A program made the position numbers and the translations under genes. A stretch of 9,997 bases of DNA from Candidatus Tepidiaquacellales bacterium UBA6667. GTDB lineage: Bacteria > Bacteroidota > Ignavibacteria > Tepidaquicellales > Tepidaquicellaceae. Positions 1 to 7,430 of the stretch are shown here, piece after piece. The stretch lies in the NCBI GenBank assembly GCA_002455255.1, contig DKKL01000054.1, positions 1-9,997 of the forward strand, read 5' to 3'. A model generated the notes under the pieces. That model made no database searches. It was not told the DNA's origin and worked only from the letters and a program-made list of their open reading frames with translations. Each line of letters begins with the position of its first letter. The first letter of the stretch is position 1.

Positions 1-11
1 TTACCCTCTCC

Positions 12-41
12 CGCAGGAGTCTCTCGCAGAGGACTCCTGCG
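12..41. repeat. Inverted repeat / hairpin in gene-free start of window
   Basis: Positions 12-21 (CGCAGGAGTC) are perfectly complementary to 32-41 (GACTCCTGCG). The 10-bp G+C-rich arm can be extended across CTC/GAG inside the loop with one bulged base. It stands out against the A/T-rich surroundings. No T-run follows on either strand, so it does not look like an intrinsic terminator. It may be part of a dispersed palindromic element together with the inverted repeat at 65-82; that link is inference, since only one copy is visible here. Confidence 0.7.
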
Positions 42-64
42 TCAAATTCAATTTATTCTATAAA

Positions 65-82
65 GACACGCCATGGCGTGTC
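65..82. repeat. Perfect 18-bp palindrome with NcoI-like centre
   Basis: GACACGCCATGGCGTGTC reads identically on both strands, an uninterrupted 18-bp palindrome centred on CCATGG. The right flank continues as CCTACA while the left flank is TATAAA, so the symmetry stops at the 18 bp. Short G+C-rich palindromes of the GACACG...CGTGTCCCTA type are dispersed repeats in several environmental bacterial genomes, from memory. A REP/MITE-like intergenic element is the favoured reading. A palindromic operator cannot be excluded, but no gene start lies nearby. Confidence 0.65.
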
Positions 83-144
83 CCTACATTGAATCCCGAT
101 ATCAAATCCCTTTTCTCGAAGAAGACTTCATCATCTCTCACCCC

Positions 145-216
145 ATTCGTGTAATTCTTAACATTCGTGTAATTCTTAACATTCGTGTAATTCGTAACTT
201 TCGTGTAAATTCGTGG
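145..216. repeat. Tandem array of about 18-nt ATTCGTG repeats
   Basis: Four head-to-tail units are visible. Units at 145-162 and 163-180 are identical (ATTCGTGTAATTCTTAAC). The unit at 181-198 differs by one base (ATTCGTGTAATTCGTAAC). The unit at 199-216 is diverged and ends in AATTCGTGG. Each unit itself holds two half-copies starting ATTC. There are no spacers, so this is not a CRISPR array. The same AATTCGTGGT core recurs at 2552-2580. This looks like a dispersed intergenic repeat family. A minus-strand reading frame runs through it but is explained by the repeat. Confidence 0.8.
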
Positions 217-230
217 TAAATCAATTCCAA

Positions 231-239
231 CCCCCCCCC
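231..239. repeat. Homopolymer run of nine C
   Basis: Nine consecutive C residues follow the ATTCGTG array in an otherwise A/T-rich intergenic stretch. Long C or G runs are prone to slippage in replication and in sequencing, so the exact length may be uncertain. It lies more than 50 nt upstream of the tRNA and outside any gene, so there is no direct sign that it switches expression. Confidence 0.6.
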
Positions 240-252
240 ACAAATCTCTTCC

Positions 253-283
253 TTTAATATCTTCTATTTTTTAAGTATTTTTA
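253..283 (+). promoter_or_regulatory. Weak candidate promoter for tRNA-Leu
   Basis: TATTTTTA at 276-283 matches the Bacteroidota -7 box TAnnTTTG except for the last base. TTTA at 253-256 resembles the -33 TTTG box with a 19-nt spacing. The -7 box ends 11 nt before the mature tRNA 5' end, leaving room for only a very short leader. Both boxes are imperfect in an A/T-rich stretch where chance matches are easy, so this is a low-confidence placement. Confidence 0.3.
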
Positions 284-294
284 CTAATTCATTC

Positions 295-379
295 GCCGGG
301 ATGGCGGAATTGGCAGACGCACTGGACTCAAAATCCAGCGGGACTCAATCTCGTGAGGGTTCGACTCCCTCTCCCGGCA
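295..379 (+). tRNA. tRNA-Leu (anticodon CAA)
   Basis: A complete class II tRNA cloverleaf can be folded by eye. The acceptor stem pairs GCCGGGA (295-301) with TCCCGGC (372-378), followed by discriminator A379. The anticodon stem is CTGGA (322-326)/TCCAG (334-338) around loop CTCAAAA, giving anticodon CAA at 329-331, which reads the leucine codon UUG. A five-pair variable arm (339-343 with 349-353) is the long extra arm expected for leucine. The T arm is GAGGG/CCCTC with loop TTCGACT. The terminal CCA is not encoded: the sequence after A379 is CATT, so CCA would be added after transcription. The CAA anticodon with the long variable arm fits Leu only. Confidence 0.96.
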
Positions 380-407
380 CATTATTTGCCTGTTTTTCTT
401 TGGTCTG

Positions 408-440
408 TATGATTTTATTAATTTAACTGAACTAAATTTG
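408..440 (+). promoter_or_regulatory. Candidate promoter upstream of glmS
   Basis: TAAATTTG at 433-440 is an exact match to the Bacteroidota -7 box TAnnTTTG. TATG at 408-411 is one base off the TTTG -33 box, with a 21-nt gap. No other exact TAnnTTTG match was noticed between the tRNA and the glmS start. Transcription would begin near 446, giving a leader of roughly 67 nt that contains the hairpin/T-run at 469-490. The -7 match is seen directly; promoter function and start point are inferred. Confidence 0.4.
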
Positions 441-468
441 ATTAATCTTTGACTCTTTATTTCTATCC

Positions 469-490
469 AAGCCCAATGGGGCTTTTTTTT
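469..490 (+). terminator. Rho-independent terminator between tRNA-Leu and glmS
   Basis: AAGCCC (469-474) pairs perfectly with GGGCTT (479-484) around the tetraloop AATG, and eight T residues (483-490) follow immediately. This is a classic intrinsic terminator in the + orientation. The simplest reading is that it ends the tRNA-Leu transcript. It lies only 22 nt before the glmS start codon and downstream of the best glmS promoter candidate, so it could also act as an attenuator in the glmS leader. Confidence 0.75.
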
Positions 491-512
491 ATTAAATTTA
501 AATTATAAATAT

Positions 513-2351
513 ATGTGTGGTATCGTAGGTTATATCGGTAAAAAAAATGCTCTCCAAATCATCCTCGATGGTCTGCAAAGACTTGAATATCGTGGATATG
601 ATTCTGCTGGCGTTTCAATTATTAATGATAATAAAGAACTTATAACTTATAAGAAAAAAGGTAAAGTTTCTGAACTTGCTGAAAATATTGATATTAATCT
701 TTTCGCAGGGTCTGTCGGTATCGGACACACTCGCTGGGCTACTCACGGTGTCCCTAATGATGTTAACGCTCATCCGCAATTTGATATGGATGAAAAAATT
801 GCTCTTGTGCATAATGGCATAATTGAAAATTATAAAACTCTGAAAACTATGCTTCAAAATGAAGGATACGTTTTCCGCTCTGATACTGATACTGAAGTTC
901 TGACTAATCTTATAAACTATCACTATAAATCAAAAAAAGATCTCGAAACTGCTGTACGCTTTGCACTTAATGAAGTTGATGGTACTTACGGCATCGCTTG
1001 CATATCTTCTTTTGAACCGGATAAAATTATCGCTGCCAGAAAAGGAAGCCCTTTAATGCTCGGTATTGGTATTGAAGAAATTATAATCGGTTCTGATGCC
1101 TCTGCTATTATCAACCATACTAAAAATGTTATTTATCTCGAAGATGGTGAAATGTGTGTGCTCACTAAACATGGATTCCAACTAAAAACTATTAAAGACG
1201 AAGATATATTCCGCGAAATTGAAGAAATCGAATTTGACTTACAGGAAATTGAAAAAAGCGGGTATGACCATTTTATGCTTAAAGAAATCTGTGAACAACC
1301 TGAAACTATTCAGAATACTTACAGAGGAAGAATTAATTTTGAAACAGGTGTCGTAAAGCTTGGAGGTCTTGAATCTATCAAAGATAAAATTGTAAATGCC
1401 AAAAGAATCATCATCACTGCTTGCGGTACTTCCTGGCATGCCGGTTTGATTGGTGAGTATCTCATTGAACAAATGTGCCGAATTCCTGTCGAAGTTGATT
1501 ATGCTTCAGAATTTCGATATCGTGATCCTGTTATAAACGAAGGTGATATTATGGTCGTGATTTCTCAATCAGGAGAAACTGCCGATACTCTCGCCGCTCT
1601 TCGTGAAGCTAAGAAAAAAGGTGCCGTTACGGTTGGTCTTGTTAACGTAGTCGGCTCTACGATTGCCCGTGAAGTTGATGCCGGTACTTACATTCACGCC
1701 GGTCCGGAAATCGGGGTTGCTTCATCCAAAGCTTTTACGTCACAGGTTATGTCTCTTATTTTGCTTGCTCTTATGATTGCCGGTGAAAAGAAAACTTTAA
1801 GCGATGATGAGCTAAAAAGAATTGCCAATGACCTCAAAACTCTACCTGAAAAAATTAAAAAATGTGTTGAAGCTAAGGATGATTATAAATTTATTGCCGA
1901 TGAACTTAAAAGTGCTTCTAATTTCTTATATCTCGGTAGGGGATTAAACTTTCCCGTTGCTCTGGAAGGTGCTTTAAAACTTAAAGAAATTTCTTATATA
2001 CACGCAGAAGGTTATCCTGCTGCTGAAATGAAACATGGTCCTATTGCTCTCATTGATGAAAATATGCCTGTGGTCATTATTGCACCTAAAGATAAAACTT
2101 ACGATAAAATAATTTCAAATATAGAAGAAGTTAAAGCACGAAAGGGCAAAATTCTTGCTATCGCAAGTGAGGAAGATAACAATATTAACGACTACGCAGA
2201 TTTTGTAATCCGCGTTCCAAAGACTTTCAATTTATTCGCACCTATCATAAATAATATTCCATTGCAGTTCCTTGCTTATTACATCGCAACCGCTCGCGGA
2301 TGTAATGTTGACCAACCAAGAAATCTCGCAAAGTCTGTAACTGTAGAATAA
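513..2351 (+). CDS. glmS: Glutamine--fructose-6-phosphate aminotransferase (isomerizing)
   Basis: This cytoplasmic enzyme makes glucosamine-6-phosphate from fructose-6-phosphate and glutamine, the committed step towards UDP-GlcNAc for peptidoglycan and LPS. The 612 aa match the family's usual 600-615. The N-terminal class II glutaminase domain (about 1-220) starts MCGIVGYIG, so Cys2 becomes the catalytic N-terminal cysteine. It also shows EYRGYDSAG, GHTRWATHG (71-79), HNGIIENY with the oxyanion Asn101-Gly102, and SDTDTEV (from 123). Two SIS sugar-isomerase domains follow: the first has ACGTSWHAG (303-311) and SQSGETADT (351-359), the second has LGRGLNFPVALEGALKLKE and HAEGYPAAEMKHGP. The C terminus LAKSVTVE carries the catalytic lysine (Lys607). 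All key residues are present. The ATG at 513 is fixed by the need for Cys2; no Shine-Dalgarno precedes it. The gene appears monocistronic, with terminators on both sides. No glmS ribozyme-like leader is seen. Confidence 0.98.
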   Translation: MCGIVGYIGKKNALQIILDGLQRLEYRGYDSAGVSIINDNKELITYKKKGKVSELAENIDINLFAGSVGIGHTRWATHGVPNDVNAHPQFDMDEKIALVHNGIIENYKTLKTMLQNEGYVFRSDTDTEVLTNLINYHYKSKKDLETAVRFALNEVDGTYGIACISSFEPDKIIAARKGSPLMLGIGIEEIIIGSDASAIINHTKNVIYLEDGEMCVLTKHGFQLKTIKDEDIFREIEEIEFDLQEIEKSGYDHFMLKEICEQPETIQNTYRGRINFETGVVKLGGLESIKDKIVNAKRIIITACGTSWHAGLIGEYLIEQMCRIPVEVDYASEFRYRDPVINEGDIMVVISQSGETADTLAALREAKKKGAVTVGLVNVVGSTIAREVDAGTYIHAGPEIGVASSKAFTSQVMSLILLALMIAGEKKTLSDDELKRIANDLKTLPEKIKKCVEAKDDYKFIADELKSASNFLYLGRGLNFPVALEGALKLKEISYIHAEGYPAAEMKHGPIALIDENMPVVIIAPKDKTYDKIISNIEEVKARKGKILAIASEEDNNINDYADFVIRVPKTFNLFAPIINNIPLQFLAYYIATARGCNVDQPRNLAKSVTVE

Positions 2352-2377
2352 TATATCACTAACTTATAAATTTAAGC

Positions 2378-2409
2378 AAAGCGATGAAATAATTTTCATC
2401 GCTTTTTTT
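2378..2409 (+). terminator. Rho-independent terminator after glmS
   Basis: AAAGCGATGAAA (2378-2389) is perfectly complementary to TTTCATCGCTTT (2394-2405) around the loop TAAT, and the T-run extends to 2409. It begins 26 nt after the glmS stop codon. Because the stem is flanked by A and T runs, it could work in both directions, but no minus-strand gene lies downstream to need it. It separates glmS from the signalling operon. Confidence 0.9.
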
Positions 2410-2474
2410 ATTTACATTATCTGTTTTTTACACAACTGTCACAAAACATTTATTTCTATATTCTATTAAACCTC

Positions 2475-2505
2475 TCTGTTATAAATATCAAATTTAATAT
2501 TTTTG
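2475..2505 (+). promoter_or_regulatory. Candidate promoter for the signalling operon
   Basis: TATTTTTG at 2498-2505 is an exact TAnnTTTG -7 box. TCTG at 2475-2478 is one base off TTTG, with a 19-nt gap, matching the Bacteroidota -33/-7 layout. It lies between the glmS terminator and the kinase start at 2684, implying a 5' leader of about 170 nt that contains the ATTCGTG repeats at 2552-2580. No second promoter is seen before the downstream regulator genes. Function is inferred from motif and position only. Confidence 0.45.
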
Positions 2506-2551
2506 TTTACATATTGCTAAGATTGTTAAATTAGTATCCTATTATTTGTGC

Positions 2552-2580
2552 AATTCGTTTAATTCGTGGTAATTCGTGGT
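2552..2580. repeat. Second ATTCGTG-type repeat array
   Basis: Three head-to-tail units are present: AATTCGTTT (2552-2560), then AATTCGTGGT twice (2561-2570 and 2571-2580), followed by TAAAAATTTT. The AATTCGTGGT core is the same as at the right end of the array at 145-216 (AATTCGTGGTAA at 208-219). Two intergenic copies in one 10-kb window support a dispersed repeat family. This copy sits in the presumed leader of the kinase gene, about 100 nt before its start codon. Confidence 0.7.
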
Positions 2581-2683
2581 TAAAAATTTTAATTATTTTG
2601 AACGGTTGCAGTTTTTTATAACTCTCATATTTATATTGTATTTATAAATTAAAAATTTTATAATAGAAAATTGCGTACCTGTT

Positions 2684-5600
2684 ATGAAGAGTTCTGATAA
2701 GAAAAATATTAAAAAATTAGTAATTAATCCCACAGTTTCAAAGAAAAAAACTGCAAGCGATAAAAATACGCCTAAAAATTCACCGGTTTCAAAAATTGCT
2801 AAACCAAAAAACTCTAAATCAACTACTAAAAAATCTCCTACTACAAAAAAATCTGTCCCAAAAAATTTCCTCATTAATGATAAATCTGATGTCCAGTGGA
2901 GAGTTGATAAAGATTTCAAACTCATTGCAGCTAATCAAATTTTTTTAGATTCCATTTTTAATATGACCGGGGTAAATCTTAATTTTAATGAATCGGTATT
3001 GCTTGATGTGTTTGGTGATGAGATTACTAAACTATGGTCAAACCGGTATTCAAAAGTTCTCAATGGTGAAAATCTTATCTTTCAGGAAAATTTCGGTTCT
3101 TATGTAGGGAATGAAGATCAGTTCGGTATTGTTACAATGAACCCTCTTTACAATGATAAAAATCAAATCATAGGTATTTCCTGTATTTCTAAAGATATTT
3201 CAGGAATAATTAAAAATATCAACGAAACAAGAAATACTAAATTCGTATTAGAAAAAATTATGTCTTCTGCTAATGATATGATTTGTATAATTGATAAAGA
3301 TGGTAATTTTAAAAGTGTTAATGACGCTTGTTTTAAAATTCTCGGTTATAAACCTGAAGAATTAATCGGTAAAAATTATATCAACTTTGTATTTAAAGAA
3401 GATTTAGAAAATACTTATAATGTAGCAATTGAAATTATGGGAGGTAAAAATGTTAATAATTATGAAAATAGATATATCAGAAAAGATGGTTCTGTTGTTC
3501 CGCTCATCTGGTCGGATAACTGGGTTCCGGAAGATGAACTGCATTATAGTATTGCACGTGATGCTACCGATATAAAAAAATTTCAGGATGATCTCCGCTC
3601 CTCTGAAGAAAAATTCCGAAACCTTTTCAATCTCAGCCCCCTTCCAAATTATGTTTTTGAACCGGACACTTTTAAAATTTTAGATGTTAATCAAACCGCA
3701 ATAGATTTTTACGGTTATTCAAGAAGTGAATTTCTGAATATGACAATCCTCGAACTCAGACCTAATACAGAAATTCCAAAAATTCTTGATTTGCATAATG
3801 ATATTAAAGCAACTCACGGTACTAAAAGATTTGGCACTTTTGTTCATCGTAAAAAAAATGGTGAACTTGTAGATATGAATATTACTGGACAAATGACAGA
3901 TTACTTGGGCAAAAAATGTATGATGGTTTCAGCACTTGATGTTACTGAAAGAGAAGACCTCCTTAGAAAATTAATAGACTCTGAAAAGAAATTAACTGAT
4001 GCAGCTAAAATTGCCAAACTTGGCTATTGGAATTTATATCTCGATAGAAATACTCTTGAATGGTCAGATGAAGTTTATAATATTTGGGGGGTTGATAAAA
4101 ATAATTTTAATGTTACATTTGAGTCCTTTATTAAAACAATGCACCCTGATGACTATGAAGAATTTAATTCCGCTCAACTCAAAGCTTTTAATGGTGATGG
4201 TAATCTCGATTTTGTACATAGAATTATTCTTCCAAACAGAAGTGTCAAATGGGTTCATGAGCTTGGTAATCTAATTAGAGATGAAAATGGTAACCCGACC
4301 TCACTAAAAGGTACCGTTCAGGATATCACTTTAAGAAAAGTTGAAGAGCAGAGTATGAAACTTATGAATAAGGTTATCACTAATACAAGTGATGCTGTGA
4401 TGATTATGGAAGCAGATATGCTTGATGAACCGGGTCCAAAAATTATATATGTAAATAAAGCATTTTCCAAATTAACCGGCTATAACGATGATGAAATTAT
4501 CGGTAAATCTCCAAGAATTTTGAACGGTGCTGAAACGGATAAATCTGTTCTCGCAAATATTAGAAAAGCAATGGAAAATTATGAAGCACTTAATTTTGAT
4601 TTGCTTTGTTACAAAAAAAATGGTGATACTTATTGGGTTAGCCGTGCTCTTACTCCTGTTGCCGATGAAAAAGGCAGATTTACTCATTGGATTTCGGTAG
4701 AGCGTGATATAACTGAACAAAAAATTGAGGATATAAATAAATCTATCTTTGCCGATATTAGCAAAATATTTAATAAAAATATATCTCTCATATCATCGCT
4801 TGATAACTCGCTTAAATATCTCGTTGAAATCGGAAAATTTAAATTTGCAGAATATTGGATGCTATCACCGGATAAATCTATTATAAATCAAGTATCTATT
4901 TTCCCTAAACCGGGTTCGGAAAATAAATTTTCTGAAATTTCAAAAAATTTAAATAGTTTTGTTATTGGTGAAGGTATCCCGGGTTATGTGTGGCAAATTC
5001 AAATACCGGTTTTTTGCAATACTGCAGATGAAACTCATTTCTTCGCAAGAAGAGAATATGCGAAAAAGACGGGTATTAATTCTATTATTGGAATCCCTCT
5101 CTTCAGTAATGATGACTTTATTGGATGTATTCTGCTCGGCAGCGAAAAAGTAAAAAATATTCTTGAAAAACAAAAAAAGTTTATTTATGAAATACAGAGA
5201 TTTCTCGGAGATGAAATTAAAAGAAAACAACTTGAAGATGAACTGAATAAAATATTTGATACAACTCCGGAGATTATTTGTATTGCCGGATTTGACGGTT
5301 ACTTTAAAAAAATTAATGCCTCCGCAACTAAAATTCTCGGTTACTCAAAAGAAGATTTAATTAATCAGCCGTTTTCTAATTTTGTTCATCCTGATGACCG
5401 GTTAAAAACTAACTCTGAATATATTAATCTTATTTCCGGAAATCCTACAATTTATTTTGAAAACAGATATATCTCCAAAGAAGGAAAAATTGTCTGGCTC
5501 AGCTGGACTGTTACACCTGTCATTGAAGAAAAATTGATGTATTGCATTGCTAAAGATATAACAGAACACAGAAAAATTAAAAATCTGCTTGATGATGCGT

Positions 5601-7411
5601 CTGAACTTGCGAAAATTGGCAGTTGGGAAATTGATTTATTGGAAAATAAAATTTACAGTTCTGATTTTATGAAAAAATTATATGAAGTACCTATTGATTA
5701 TGTTATTAGCCCCGAAGAAGGAATTTTATTTCACAAAGAAGGTCCTTACCGGGATAATATGATTGCTAAAGTCGCAGATACTATTAATACAGGAAAACCT
5801 CTTGATACAGAATCTATCGTAGTAACAAAATCAGGAAAAGAACTAAACGTCCGGGTTTTTGGTAAAGCAGAAATTGTAGATGGCAAATGTATCAGAATAT
5901 TTGGTTGTACTCAGGATATTTCTGATATCAAACGTGCAGAACAAAATCTTGAAAATTCTTTCAAAGAAAAAAATGAAATTTTAGAATCAATCGGCGATGG
6001 ATTTTTTGCAGTAGATAAAAACTGGATTGTTACATACTGGAACAATAAAGCTGAAGAACTTTTATTCAGGAAAAAAGAAGAAATGCTGGGAAATAATCTT
6101 TGGGATATTTTTTCTGATGCTAAAGAACTTGATTCCTATAAAAATTATAACAAGGCAATGACAACAGGTAAAGCTGTATATTTTGAAGATTTTTATCCGC
6201 CTATTGACCGCTGGTATGAAGTTTCAGCTTTCCCTTCAGATCACGGACTTTCAGTTTATTTTAAAGATATTAGCGATAAAAAAATTGCAGAAAAAAAACT
6301 AATTGAATCCATTGAACGATTTGAAAAAGTAACCCTCGCTACTCAGGATGCTATCTGGGATTGGGATTTGACAAATGATAAATTATATTGGGGCGGGGGA
6401 TTCAAAAATCTGTTCGGATACGAAACAAAAAAAGAAAATCCTACTATAGAAAGTTGGGTTGAGCATATTCATCCTGATGATGCTCAAAGAGTAACTGAAA
6501 CTATTTATAATGCAATTGATAATCCTAATGTTTCTAATTGGACTTCTGAATATAGATTCCTAAAAGCTGATGGTAATATCTGCTATATTCTTGATAAAGG
6601 TTTCGTTATAAGAGATGAATTTGGAAAAGGTATCAGAATGGTTGGTGCTATGGCTGATATTACTGAAAGAAAAGAATACGAAGTATCACTTAAAAACTTA
6701 ACTAAAAATTTGCAAATTAAAACAAATGAACTTAGCAGGTCAAATAAAGAACTTGAACAATTCGCTTATGTTACTTCTCACGATTTACAGGAACCGCTAA
6801 GAATGATTACAGGTTTTTTAAGTCAGCTCCAAAGGAAATACGGCGAATCCCTTGATGATAAAGCTCATCAATATATTCACTTCGCTGTTGATGGTGCCAC
6901 TCGAATGCGTCAAATTATACTTGACTTGCTTGAGTTTTCCAGGGCGAATAGATTTGATGAAGATAAATCCAATATTGACTTAAATGAAATAGTTGACGAA
7001 ATCTGTATTTTACAAAGAAAACTTATAGATGAAAAATCAGCAGTAATTAAAAAAGAAAACCTGCCTGTTGTGATGGCTCATAAATCTCCCCTTACTCAGA
7101 TTTTTCATAATATCATTAATAATTCTCTTAAATATTCTAAGGAAAATATCCCGGCGGAAATTTATATCTCTGCAACTGATGAAGGAGATTATTGGAAAAT
7201 TTGTGTTAAAGATAACGGTATCGGTTTTGATGAGGAATATTTTGATAAAATATTTTTAATCTTTCAAAGACTTCATAATAAAGATAAATATTCAGGAACT
7301 GGTATGGGGTTAGCGATTGTAAAAAAACTTGTTGAAACTGCCGGTGGTAAAATTTGGGTTAAGTCTTCTCCTGATGTAGGTTCTGAATTTATTTTTACTT
7401 TGAAAAAATAA
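2684..7411 (+). CDS. Multi-PAS/GAF sensor histidine kinase (cytoplasmic)
   Basis: This 1575-aa sensor kinase should autophosphorylate in response to signals read by a long chain of sensory domains. Residues 1-62 are a lysine-rich, probably disordered tail. About nine PAS domains follow: PAS1 (about 66-178, divergent), PAS2 (184-304), PAS3 (305-430), PAS4 (431-556), PAS5 (557-682, LOV-like but with Pro610 where LOV has its cysteine), then a GAF domain (683-855, GEGIPGYVW), PAS6 (856-968), PAS7 (970-1089), PAS8 (1090-1206) and PAS9 (1207-1336). Most end in the usual DIT/DIS-type exit motif. The kinase core has a DHp helix with phospho-acceptor His1366 in YVTSHDLQEPLR, then a HATPase domain with N-box NIINNSLKY (1476-1484), G1 box DNGIGF (1510-1515), F-box region IFQRLH and G2 box GTGMGL (1538-1543), so it looks catalytically complete. 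No membrane segment, signal peptide or fused receiver is seen. The next in-frame ATG is Met94, inside PAS1, so ATG 2684 is the sensible start. Its likely partners are the two receiver proteins just downstream. Ligands cannot be told from sequence. Confidence 0.95.
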   Translation: MKSSDKKNIKKLVINPTVSKKKTASDKNTPKNSPVSKIAKPKNSKSTTKKSPTTKKSVPKNFLINDKSDVQWRVDKDFKLIAANQIFLDSIFNMTGVNLNFNESVLLDVFGDEITKLWSNRYSKVLNGENLIFQENFGSYVGNEDQFGIVTMNPLYNDKNQIIGISCISKDISGIIKNINETRNTKFVLEKIMSSANDMICIIDKDGNFKSVNDACFKILGYKPEELIGKNYINFVFKEDLENTYNVAIEIMGGKNVNNYENRYIRKDGSVVPLIWSDNWVPEDELHYSIARDATDIKKFQDDLRSSEEKFRNLFNLSPLPNYVFEPDTFKILDVNQTAIDFYGYSRSEFLNMTILELRPNTEIPKILDLHNDIKATHGTKRFGTFVHRKKNGELVDMNITGQMTDYLGKKCMMVSALDVTEREDLLRKLIDSEKKLTDAAKIAKLGYWNLYLDRNTLEWSDEVYNIWGVDKNNFNVTFESFIKTMHPDDYEEFNSAQLKAFNGDGNLDFVHRIILPNRSVKWVHELGNLIRDENGNPTSLKGTVQDITLRKVEEQSMKLMNKVITNTSDAVMIMEADMLDEPGPKIIYVNKAFSKLTGYNDDEIIGKSPRILNGAETDKSVLANIRKAMENYEALNFDLLCYKKNGDTYWVSRALTPVADEKGRFTHWISVERDITEQKIEDINKSIFADISKIFNKNISLISSLDNSLKYLVEIGKFKFAEYWMLSPDKSIINQVSIFPKPGSENKFSEISKNLNSFVIGEGIPGYVWQIQIPVFCNTADETHFFARREYAKKTGINSIIGIPLFSNDDFIGCILLGSEKVKNILEKQKKFIYEIQRFLGDEIKRKQLEDELNKIFDTTPEIICIAGFDGYFKKINASATKILGYSKEDLINQPFSNFVHPDDRLKTNSEYINLISGNPTIYFENRYISKEGKIVWLSWTVTPVIEEKLMYCIAKDITEHRKIKNLLDDASELAKIGSWEIDLLENKIYSSDFMKKLYEVPIDYVISPEEGILFHKEGPYRDNMIAKVADTINTGKPLDTESIVVTKSGKELNVRVFGKAEIVDGKCIRIFGCTQDISDIKRAEQNLENSFKEKNEILESIGDGFFAVDKNWIVTYWNNKAEELLFRKKEEMLGNNLWDIFSDAKELDSYKNYNKAMTTGKAVYFEDFYPPIDRWYEVSAFPSDHGLSVYFKDISDKKIAEKKLIESIERFEKVTLATQDAIWDWDLTNDKLYWGGGFKNLFGYETKKENPTIESWVEHIHPDDAQRVTETIYNAIDNPNVSNWTSEYRFLKADGNICYILDKGFVIRDEFGKGIRMVGAMADITERKEYEVSLKNLTKNLQIKTNELSRSNKELEQFAYVTSHDLQEPLRMITGFLSQLQRKYGESLDDKAHQYIHFAVDGATRMRQIILDLLEFSRANRFDEDKSNIDLNEIVDEICILQRKLIDEKSAVIKKENLPVVMAHKSPLTQIFHNIINNSLKYSKENIPAEIYISATDEGDYWKICVKDNGIGFDEEYFDKIFLIFQRLHNKDKYSGTGMGLAIVKKLVETAGGKIWVKSSPDVGSEFIFTLKK

Positions 7412-7430
7412 ATTATTAAATTATTATAAT

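Noticed and set aside
145..216. Possible CRISPR array
   Set aside because: Units are about 18 nt and directly adjacent with no spacers, and no cas gene is in the window.
58..243. Minus-strand open frame of 61 codons in the gene-free start of the window
   Set aside because: Its sequence is the translation of the ATTCGTG repeats (YTNVKN units), the palindrome and the C9 run. Composition and lack of any family resemblance argue against a gene.
441..512. glmS ribozyme/riboswitch in the glmS leader
   Set aside because: The leader is too short and A/T-rich, with only a simple terminator hairpin; nothing resembles the conserved glmS ribozyme core.
615..1472. Minus-strand frames inside glmS
   Set aside because: They lie opposite a complete, fully conserved glmS and show no domain or start-site signal.
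2593..2925. Minus-strand 110-codon frame over the kinase start, and other small frames inside the kinase gene
   Set aside because: The phenylalanine/leucine-rich translation is the mirror of the lysine-rich kinase tail, and the sense frame is clearly coding. The same applies to the frames around 3999-4274, 4064-4258, 4472-4720 and 4949-5230.
2684..7411. Bacteriophytochrome
   Set aside because: The H-box and Rcp1-like partner are phytochrome-associated types, but there is no PHY domain and the only GAF is not placed or patterned like a bilin-binding GAF.
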